40,588 nt of DNA, taken from the NCBI GenBank assembly GCA_003021015.1, contig PXRK01000024.1, positions 9,457-50,044 on the forward strand, in the 5' to 3' direction. The notes beneath the pieces were generated by a model. It searched no databases, was not told the DNA's origin, and saw only the letters and a list, made by a program, of their open reading frames with translations. Every line of letters begins with the position of its first letter. The first letter of the stretch is position 1. Below, in pieces: positions 34,231 through 40,588 of the stretch. Origin of the DNA: Halobacteriales archaeon QS_4_66_20 (GTDB lineage Archaea; Halobacteriota; Halobacteria; Halobacteriales; Haloarculaceae). Both the position numbers and the translations under genes were made by a program.

Positions 34231-34794
34231 ATGTCGGCTGGATTGAAGCCCGTCATCATCATCGACGCGGGTATTATCAAGGGCACGGGCAAGCCGAAAA
34301 ACAATCAGCACACGTACCGACAGATTCGGCGGGAAGTGGAGAGCGAGAATCAGAGGCTGTACTTGCCGGCGACGATGTACGAAGAGTTGAGCGGTGATCC
34401 GTCGAAAATTCCCAGCGGGAGTGAGTGGGTCGATCCACTGATCGAACAGGGGTGGGTCGACGTCACGCCGAAAGTGTCCGGCGATCCTAGTGCGTCATTT
34501 TCGTCGCCGACGACCCGACGGGGGAAATTGCGACACGCTGTCGACCACGCGATACTGCAGGAGAAGTCGGGAGAGAAGAGCGAGTGGGAGGACACGGCAC
34601 TGGCAGGGTTGGCAGACCGCGTGCTGTCGAACGCACAGGCCGCTCAGGTAATCATTCACACGACGGACAGGCCCGCGCAGAAGGGCATCAATCGAGTGCT
34701 TGCGGCGAAGTGGCCCGGGCACGTTCGAACCTACTTCCACCACCCACACGAGCCGAAGACACGGTTCAGAGACCCGAGGTACTTCCGCTGGTAG
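34231..34794 (+). CDS. PIN-like domain protein, probable effector of an HTH/PIN pair
   Basis: A 187-residue protein with a PIN-like layout: a first strand PVIIIDAGII with Asp, an early acidic pair in ATMYEELSG, EDTALAGLADRVL in the middle and VIIHTTDRPAQKG in the last part. The acidic residues are where a PIN nuclease needs them. C-terminal HHPHEPKTRFRDPRYFRW is basic and aromatic and may touch RNA. It is coupled to the HTH gene five bases before it. A nuclease role is likely; toxin activity is inferred only from the arrangement. Confidence 0.7.
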   Translation: MSAGLKPVIIIDAGIIKGTGKPKNNQHTYRQIRREVESENQRLYLPATMYEELSGDPSKIPSGSEWVDPLIEQGWVDVTPKVSGDPSASFSSPTTRRGKLRHAVDHAILQEKSGEKSEWEDTALAGLADRVLSNAQAAQVIIHTTDRPAQKGINRVLAAKWPGHVRTYFHHPHEPKTRFRDPRYFRW

Positions 34795-34812
34795 CGAGTA
34801 GGACGACCAGAA

Positions 34813-35505
34813 ATGCGGCTGATTACGTGGAACTGCAATCAGGCATTCCGCCGAAAGCAGCACGAACTCCTCGATCTCGAACCAGATATAGCGGTGGTGC
34901 CCGAGTGCGAGAATCCCGCGGAGAAGGGCGACTGGTCGGCGTGGGCTGACTGGCGGTGGACTGGCGACGACCCGCACAAGGGTCTCGGCGTGTTTACCCG
35001 GAACGACATCACCATCTCGGACACCACGGTGATCAGAGAGGCTGACCACTTCCTCCACGTCGAGACCGATGCCGTAGACGTTCTCGCCGTGTGGGCAATG
35101 AACGACCGCGAAAACCCGCGGCGACGCTACATCGGGCAAGTCCACACCACCCTCGAAACCCACCCCGAACTAATCGGCGAGAACACGGTCATCGCCGGCG
35201 ACTTCAACTGGAACGTGACGTGGGACGAATCACCCAACAGCCCGCTCTGCGGCGACTTCGCTGACGTACAAGCGGCGTTGAACGAGAACGGGTTGTGCAG
35301 CGCGTACCACGCGGTGCGTGGTGACGGATTCGGCGAGGAGACGGAGGCGACGTTCCATATGCACAAGAAAGAGGATCGACCCTACCACATCGACTACGCG
35401 TTCGTACCCGAACGACAGATCGTATCAGGGGTGGGGGTCACGGTCGGCAGGCACGATGACTGGATTGACAAGAGCGATCATATGCCGCTGTTGGTGAAAC
35501 TCTGA
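34813..35505 (+). CDS. Endonuclease/exonuclease/phosphatase-fold protein
   Basis: A 230-residue EEP-superfamily enzyme. Key residues are in order: MRLITWNCNQA (Asn), VVPECENP (Glu), VIAGDFNWN (Asp/Asn), PYHIDYAFVP (His/Asp) and KSDHMPLLVKL (Asp-His pair near the C terminus). Members cut DNA or RNA, or remove phosphates from lipids and nucleotides. It follows the PIN-like gene by 18 bases and converges with cas3, thirteen bases from it. Two nuclease-like genes in one cassette between the array and cas3 is unusual. Confidence 0.82.
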   Translation: MRLITWNCNQAFRRKQHELLDLEPDIAVVPECENPAEKGDWSAWADWRWTGDDPHKGLGVFTRNDITISDTTVIREADHFLHVETDAVDVLAVWAMNDRENPRRRYIGQVHTTLETHPELIGENTVIAGDFNWNVTWDESPNSPLCGDFADVQAALNENGLCSAYHAVRGDGFGEETEATFHMHKKEDRPYHIDYAFVPERQIVSGVGVTVGRHDDWIDKSDHMPLLVKL

Positions 35506-35518
35506 AACCACTCGCTCA

Positions 35519-38122
35519 TCAGACGCCGAACACGGGGTGATAGGACGCGCCGCGGGCGTCCACCAGCAGGTACCGCGAGTTCCCGATCGTGACCTTCTTT
35601 TCCCACCCCTCCGGGTCGGTGTTGACCTGCGCCCCGGGATGTCTGCCTATGTCGCCTGCGTGCAGATCGCCGCCGAGCAGATCCGCCCGCTCCCCATCGG
35701 TGAGGCAGGCGACTACGTCCTCGTAGTCTTCGATTTCCTCGATCATGTGTTCGCCCTCCAGTTCGGACATCGACGCCGAGGAGACGGCCTTGGCGAGCCG
35801 CTCGTCACCGGGCTCCAGTTCCCCGTCGAACAGCGACTCGTAGAACTCGCCCACTGTGTCGGAGACCATCGTCGACTCGTCAATACAACCATCCTCTGCG
35901 TGTCGTCGCAAGACGTGCCCGGTCTCTCGAAGAAGCGGAAGGGCATCGCCGCCGTCGCCGCCGTGAATCACCAGCGAGGGAATGGCATTTCCGTCCTCGG
36001 GCTCAGCGAGCCGCCAGACGACCACGTCGCCGGTCTCGCCACCGAACGAGCGGTTGCACCGGCCGCCTGACTGGACGATGTTTGGGATGGGCGCGTAGTC
36101 GCGGAATACGGTGTCGAAGCTCACGTCCACGCCGGCCTCGACGACGCTCGTGGAGACGAGGACGACTGACTCGTCGCCGTCGAGGAGCGGGGCGGGGTCG
36201 TCCTCGTCGCCTGTCTCGTCGTCGTAGAGGGCGTCGATGAGCAGCTTGCGGTCGTCGGGGCGCACGTCGCCCGAGAGGAACGCGTAGACGGTGTCAGCGT
36301 CCTGCTCGGCCACGGCGTCGAGTGCGAGTCGCCGGAAATCGACGGGGCTCGGCAACTCGCCGACCTCAGCCACATAGCCGTGGAGGAGGCGACCGAGTTC
36401 GACCGAGTGGTTCTCTTCCACACCCGCCATCGGCGTGACGTACTGGTAGAGTTCTTCGGCGCTCGCCCGCGTGTTACAGACGGCGAGAACGTCCCGTCCG
36501 TCTCCGGCTGCCTCGGACATACGGCCGCCTGCGGTGGGGTAGTCGAGCGTCGCGTACTCGTCCCCCCGATCCGTTCGGACGGTGTCGTGCAGTCGGTAGG
36601 TGACTCTGGGGTGATCGGCGAGGAAGTCTGTGTACTGGTCGGTGTTGTCGGTGAGTTCTCGCGTGGTGAGTTCGTCCGACCCGTACTTGATGAGGCCGGG
36701 CTGTGTCGCCGTCATCAGGATCATGGTGGCGTCGTAGGTGTCGACGAGCAACTCGACGAGCGTGGGGACGATCTGCCACCAATCTTCGGGGATGGCCTGT
36801 GGCTCGTCGATCACGACGACGGACTCGCGGAGTGACGGCACGCGGGTCGCCTGCCGTGCCGTGGGGGCGGCGAGCGACTCGAAGAGCTGGACGGTGGTGG
36901 TGAGAGTGAGCCCACTCAGCCACGACTCCGCGTGTAAGGCGCCCGGCGAGCGGCCGATGTCGGCGTCCGTGTAGTGGTCTCCGAGGCCGGTGTAGGTGTT
37001 CGAGAGGTGGTGGTGGAGGGTGAATGCCTTGCTGTAGGGACTGACGCCGAAGACGGACTGAATCTCGCTCGCGGTCTGGTCGAGGATGCTCGTGTATGGG
37101 AGGAGGTACACCAACCTACTGTCGTTGATGTCGGCCGCCCGGAGGCCCGCTGAGAGTCCGGCGTACGTCTTGCCGAATCCGGTCGGGAGCGTGATCAAGC
37201 CCACGTCGTCGGACTTGACGAGGCCTTCGACGTTCTCCGTCGCGTCTCGTCTGGCACGGTCGCGGAGACAGTTGAGATCCGCCAGAACGCCCTCTCCCTC
37301 GTCGAGGTCGTCGACGTGCTGGTCGAGGGCGTCTCGGTCGGGAAGCGTCCCGCCGATGTCCTCGTCTTCGAGCCCACTCGCGGCGGTCTGGTCGGCCAAT
37401 TTGAGTGCCGTCCAGAGTCGAACTACGTCACCGTAGTAACCATCTCTGGTGCCTCCATTACCCGTTCGGGCGAAGTACATCAGATGGTCGTGAAGGCTAT
37501 CGGCTGGTTCCGTCCGCCCGTCGTGCCACTCGCGGAAGTCGTCCCACGATCCTTCTCCGTCGGTCGCAGCGTGGATGATTCGATTTGCCCGTTCTGGCAC
37601 CTCGTCGCCGATGTTTTCGAACTGCTCGTTGACGCGCTCGTACGTTTCTCGGACTTCGGCGGTGGGTTGATCTTCGGTAGTGGCTCGCCCGTAGTTCCCC
37701 GCCAGTTTGGAGGGTTCCGGTGGTGACTGCGTGTCGTGGTGGCCCGCGACCACGAGCGTGGCCACCTCGGCCGCATAGTCATCGACCTCGTCACGGCACT
37801 CCAGTAGGCAGTACAGGGTGACGAGGGCGCTCGAGAAGGCGTGGAACCGATACTCGTCCGAGTGCTGGAAGGGCTGGTCGCGGAGGTGCTTCTGTGCCCA
37901 GCGGGTCAGCTTGGCGAAGTCGTGGGTGAGGCCGACCACTTCTGTGACCGGCTCTGCAGACGTTCTGTCGGCCAGCGTCTGCCCGCGACAGGCCTCGATC
38001 ATCCGGTCGGCCACTGTCCGGAGGTGTCCATCGTCGTCGAACCGCCCCCCTTCGCCGATGAGGAGCGTCGGCTTGCCGTCGTCGGTCTTGGCCGGGTGTG
38101 AGATGTACTGCTCGAAGGTCAT
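35519..38122 (-). CDS. cas3: Type I-B CRISPR helicase-nuclease Cas3
   Basis: An 867-residue Cas3 with the HD nuclease first, then the helicase. HD region: LTHDFAKL (His67, Asp68) and VAGHHDTQ (about 125-132). Helicase: Walker A TLPTGFGKTYAG (about 313-324), a DEAD-like VVVIDEPQA (about 433-441), motif III LMTATQP and motif VI IVQSGGRCNR. It is recruited by Cascade and degrades the target DNA. ATG 38122 starts MTFEQYISHPAK; it lies ten bases after cas5. The length and order are normal for haloarchaeal I-B. Confidence 0.95.
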   Translation of the reverse strand: MTFEQYISHPAKTDDGKPTLLIGEGGRFDDDGHLRTVADRMIEACRGQTLADRTSAEPVTEVVGLTHDFAKLTRWAQKHLRDQPFQHSDEYRFHAFSSALVTLYCLLECRDEVDDYAAEVATLVVAGHHDTQSPPEPSKLAGNYGRATTEDQPTAEVRETYERVNEQFENIGDEVPERANRIIHAATDGEGSWDDFREWHDGRTEPADSLHDHLMYFARTGNGGTRDGYYGDVVRLWTALKLADQTAASGLEDEDIGGTLPDRDALDQHVDDLDEGEGVLADLNCLRDRARRDATENVEGLVKSDDVGLITLPTGFGKTYAGLSAGLRAADINDSRLVYLLPYTSILDQTASEIQSVFGVSPYSKAFTLHHHLSNTYTGLGDHYTDADIGRSPGALHAESWLSGLTLTTTVQLFESLAAPTARQATRVPSLRESVVVIDEPQAIPEDWWQIVPTLVELLVDTYDATMILMTATQPGLIKYGSDELTTRELTDNTDQYTDFLADHPRVTYRLHDTVRTDRGDEYATLDYPTAGGRMSEAAGDGRDVLAVCNTRASAEELYQYVTPMAGVEENHSVELGRLLHGYVAEVGELPSPVDFRRLALDAVAEQDADTVYAFLSGDVRPDDRKLLIDALYDDETGDEDDPAPLLDGDESVVLVSTSVVEAGVDVSFDTVFRDYAPIPNIVQSGGRCNRSFGGETGDVVVWRLAEPEDGNAIPSLVIHGGDGGDALPLLRETGHVLRRHAEDGCIDESTMVSDTVGEFYESLFDGELEPGDERLAKAVSSASMSELEGEHMIEEIEDYEDVVACLTDGERADLLGGDLHAGDIGRHPGAQVNTDPEGWEKKVTIGNSRYLLVDARGASYHPVFGV

Positions 38123-38132
38123 GGTTCGCGGG

Positions 38133-38987
38133 TCAGTAGAGGACGACCTCGTGTTCGCCGACCGCGTGCGTCCGCGAGGCGTCCACCGGAAGGCGGTCGT
38201 CGCCGGTCGCGTACGTAATGTTGCCGAACGCGGTCGTGCGCCGGCCGCCGTCGGTCGCCTCCATGTAGAGCGGTGCCCGCTCGCGCTTGACCGTGATGCC
38301 GGGTCTGGGAACGACCGCGGAGTCGTCGTACGCGGCGGAGTCGACGGCGGTCGTGGTGGCGGATTCGACCGTGTGAGTATCCACGTTCCGGATGTCGGCG
38401 ATGCACTCGGAGAGCCCGAGTGCCGGCGAGTAGTGGTACCGCGAGTCTTCGAGGCGTTCCTCCAGTTCGTCGTGGACGTCCTCATCGGCGAGGCTGACAT
38501 AGACGCGGTACACTGGGTCGACCAGCATCTCGTAGGTGTCGCGTTGGCGAGGCGTTTCCATCAAATCCTGTCTTCCCGGTTTGTCCCAGCGTTCGAGATA
38601 CGATTCCGGCGTCAGCATTTCTGCCCCATCCCACCAGTCCTTTTCGAGCGGGAGATACTGGATGGCGGCTTCGTTCGTGTTGACCATCGTGATCCCCATC
38701 GTGTACGTGTGGGGCAACTCCTTCGGGACGACCGCGACCGCGGACGACGACGGGGAGAACAGGTCGTAGTAGCTGTCGCGCGGCATCCCCATAATTCCCG
38801 CGAGCAGGCCGGCGACAGTCGTCCGCGGCGGGACGCGGTAGCTGGGCTTGGCGCTGTTGTTGCCCACCTTCCGGAAGTGGGCGAAGTCGGCAGTCACGTC
38901 GAACCCGATACAGGTGTCGGGGACGTACCAGGCGGTCGACGGGTCGCCGCCATCGGACGCGTAGTCGGTGAGGTCTTGTTGCGTCAT
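38133..38987 (-). CDS. cas5: Cascade subunit Cas5 (type I-B)
   Basis: A 284-residue Cas5 of the I-B (Hmari) type. The N-terminal RAMP fold shows as CIGFDVTADFAHFRKVGNN and the glycine-rich PPRTTVAGLLAGIMGMPR, which is highly typical. It caps the 5' handle of the crRNA and contacts Cas8b and Cas7. It follows cas7 by 24 bases and precedes cas3 by ten. No catalytic role is expected, since Cas6 processes crRNA in this type. Confidence 0.93.
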   Translation of the reverse strand: MTQQDLTDYASDGGDPSTAWYVPDTCIGFDVTADFAHFRKVGNNSAKPSYRVPPRTTVAGLLAGIMGMPRDSYYDLFSPSSSAVAVVPKELPHTYTMGITMVNTNEAAIQYLPLEKDWWDGAEMLTPESYLERWDKPGRQDLMETPRQRDTYEMLVDPVYRVYVSLADEDVHDELEERLEDSRYHYSPALGLSECIADIRNVDTHTVESATTTAVDSAAYDDSAVVPRPGITVKRERAPLYMEATDGGRRTTAFGNITYATGDDRLPVDASRTHAVGEHEVVLY

Positions 38988-39011
38988 AGGTGGAGAGGTG
39001 AGGCGGCGGTG

Positions 39012-40052
39012 TCAGTTCGCGTACCGCTCGTACACGTCGTAGGCGTCGACCGAGTCGTCGCCGAGGGCGTCCTCGAGAGCGGCGTAGAAGGCCTCGCGGT
39101 CGCCCGTCTCGCCGTCGGGGAGCGCGAAGTCAACTGCGCTGTCGGCGGTGACGTGGACGGTGTCGATCCGGGCCTCGTTGTCGGCGAGCGCGGTCACGAG
39201 TTCCGAGACGTCGAGCTGGAAGTCGTCCGTTCCCCGGATCTCGTCTTCGGGGAGGTCGCTAGTCACGCCGATGCGGTCGTTGAGCCGCCCGATCTCGAAG
39301 CCGTCTCGCTCGTACTCGACGCGGACGTAGAGTCGGGGCTGCTGCCCCGCCTTCGACCGCGTGACGGTCTGGTTCTTCAGTGCCCGCCAGCAGAGCGTGT
39401 CGAGGCGCTTGACATCGGCTTCGCTAAGGCGGGTGTCCGCAGCGGCGTTGTCGTTGATGCGGCCCCCGAACCCGATGACGCCGTAGCTGATGCGGTTGTC
39501 CGTGGCGAACGTGCCCTGTTCTTTCTTCTCTGTCTCCTCTTCCTCGTCATCGTTCGGATTGGCGATGACGGTGGCGAGCTGCTTGGACTCGGTGTTGCGT
39601 GCGACCTCGTGATAGCTCCGCCCGTGGTTGAACTGCACCGGACCCTCGAACTGGTCGGGGAGGTCGTCGGCCAGATCCGTATCGAGAGCAATAGTCGCTC
39701 CAAAGTACCGGACGTCGGCAGCGGTCTTAACGAATGCCTTGAGGAGTTCCTCGGGGTCTGCGTCTTCGGTGCTGACGCCCATCTCCTCTTCCACGGCGTC
39801 GTACATCTCCTCACGGGTCAGCACGTCGTCGTTCGGGTTCGCAATCAACACGACGTGACCGTCCTCCACGAGCTGGTCGCGGAGGTATCGTTTGAGTCGC
39901 ACGTCGGTGACAACGCACTGCCTGGTGACAGGGTCGATACGGGGTTCGTTGTCGGCGGTGAGCGGGTCGCCGTTGGGATTGGTGTCCTTGGCGTCAATCA
40001 CGAAGGCAATTTCGGAACGGTTCTGGATCGTATCGTCGTTGGTTTCGGTCAT
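39012..40052 (-). CDS. cas7: Cascade backbone subunit Cas7 (Csh2, type I-B)
   Basis: A 346-residue Cas7b/Csh2. The opening SEIAFVIDAKDTNPNGDPL is the characteristic start of the family, followed by DVRYFGATIAL and ISYGVIGFGGR. Several copies coat the crRNA spacer. The gene lies 31 bases after cas8b. A long acidic insert (NPNDDEEEETEKKEQ, about 165-180) is the halophile-type loop. Confidence 0.95.
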   Translation of the reverse strand: MTETNDDTIQNRSEIAFVIDAKDTNPNGDPLTADNEPRIDPVTRQCVVTDVRLKRYLRDQLVEDGHVVLIANPNDDVLTREEMYDAVEEEMGVSTEDADPEELLKAFVKTAADVRYFGATIALDTDLADDLPDQFEGPVQFNHGRSYHEVARNTESKQLATVIANPNDDEEEETEKKEQGTFATDNRISYGVIGFGGRINDNAAADTRLSEADVKRLDTLCWRALKNQTVTRSKAGQQPRLYVRVEYERDGFEIGRLNDRIGVTSDLPEDEIRGTDDFQLDVSELVTALADNEARIDTVHVTADSAVDFALPDGETGDREAFYAALEDALGDDSVDAYDVYERYAN

Positions 40053-40083
40053 GTTTGGTAGCGTATGTGGTTAATCGAAATGG

Positions 40084-40588
40084 TCAGTCGTCAGTCTGTG
40101 TATCAGCTGTTGCCGGTTCTTCCTCGTCTGTGTGGTCAGTTGAATCGTCGTTCTTGCCGTAGGTGAGGCCGAGTCCGTAGTGCATTCGGAGGTCGTCAGT
40201 CGAGAGCGACCACTCCTCCGGAGTCCGTCGGTTCACGATGTCGCTCAGTCGCGTGATGTACCGGTCGTTCATTAACATTCCTGCTTTCTCGTCCTTTTCC
40301 GAGTAATGGGCGTTCTTCTCCAGCACCTTGTTGAGCGTGGTGGAGATGCGGCGCCGAGTCATTGCGTCGATGGGATGCTGGCGGATGACGGTGCGGGAGA
40401 TGCCTCTCCGGTTCTGGTAGGCGGCCACCCGACCGACCAGTGCGCCGAGGAGGAACGCCGCGCGGCGCTCCTCGTCTTCGGCGAGGGCGGGATGGCTGTC
40501 GATGAACTGTGCGAGTCGGTCGTCTCTATCGCTGAAGCCGTTCGTATCGCTCATGATTTCAGTGGTTGTTGGGGTAGTTCGTGGATCG
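40084..40588 (-). CDS. cas8b: C-terminal part of Cascade large subunit Cas8b (Csh1), truncated by the window edge
   Basis: The visible part ends in [19 protein letters not shown] and contains [39 protein letters not shown] and [17 protein letters not shown], the usual C-terminal domain of haloarchaeal Cas8b. The frame stays open from the ATG at 40554 to the window edge (reading [12 protein letters not shown]), so this is a running gene and not a separate start. The C-terminal domain also corresponds to the piece that other type I-B systems translate internally as the small subunit Cas11b; Met at 40554 is a candidate. Confidence 0.88.
   Translation of the reverse strand, partial: DPRTTPTTTEIMSDTNGFSDRDDRLAQFIDSHPALAEDEERRAAFLLGALVGRVAAYQNRRGISRTVIRQHPIDAMTRRRISTTLNKVLEKNAHYSEKDEKAGMLMNDRYITRLSDIVNRRTPEEWSLSTDDLRMHYGLGLTYGKNDDSTDHTDEEEPATADTQTDD

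Overview
The window is chromosomal DNA of a halophilic archaeon (class Halobacteria). The evidence is high GC, acidic Asp/Glu-rich proteins, twin-arginine export signals with archaeal lipoboxes, TATA-driven short-leader genes, and typically haloarchaeal families (HEWD zinc ribbon, DUF7344, GTP cyclohydrolase III, a Haloferax-like type I-B CRISPR repeat). I cannot name the species from sequence alone.

Layout. 1-2.5 kb: the end of an unknown gene, a decayed IS200/IS605-type right end, then a two-gene 2-keto-3-deoxygluconate (KDG) aldolase and kinase operon. 2.5-5.4 kb: a patchy accessory stretch with a hairpin cluster, a Tat-exported hydrolase, two transposase remnants and a vapBC pair. 5.4-11.5 kb: tRNA-Thr, a GNAT acetyltransferase/CBS pair, GTP cyclohydrolase III, small regulators, and a lipoprotein/ABC-2 exporter operon. 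11.5-14.1 kb: tRNA-Ser with two extra copies of its 3' end beside it, then an oxoacid dehydrogenase E1 alpha/beta pair without E2 or E3. 14.1-16.4 kb: small housekeeping genes including NfeD and a JAMM protease with a triplicated 14-residue repeat.

16.5-27 kb is the most coherent accessory block. It holds a ferric-iron-type ABC permease and substrate-binding lipoprotein (no ATPase in view), a Tat-exported gluconate-2-dehydrogenase subunit 3 with a GMC oxidoreductase, and three sugar enzymes: a GT2 Dol-P-sugar-synthase-like protein, a GT39-like membrane glycosyltransferase and a GT75-like UDP-sugar mutase. Three near-identical palindromes of the type TTAGG-N4-CCTAA sit exactly at the promoters. 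I read the block as one iron-responsive (DtxR/Idr-type) regulon that joins iron uptake to sugar transfer and oxidation at the cell surface. That link is my main candidate for something undescribed.

27-30.2 kb: conserved small genes and purB, the latter with a strong inverted repeat next to its TATA box. 30.4-33.3 kb: a CRISPR array of 42 near-identical 30-nt repeats plus three degenerate ones at the left end. It is read on the minus strand from a leader at 33.28-33.5 kb. 33.5-35.5 kb: a helix-turn-helix / PIN-like / endonuclease-phosphatase-fold cassette facing away from the array, with a perfect 9-bp-arm palindrome at its own start. 35.5-40.6 kb: cas3, cas5, cas7 and the 3' end of cas8b on the minus strand. 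cas4-cas1-cas2, usually found after cas3 in haloarchaeal I-B loci, are not there; the three-gene cassette and the array occupy that place.
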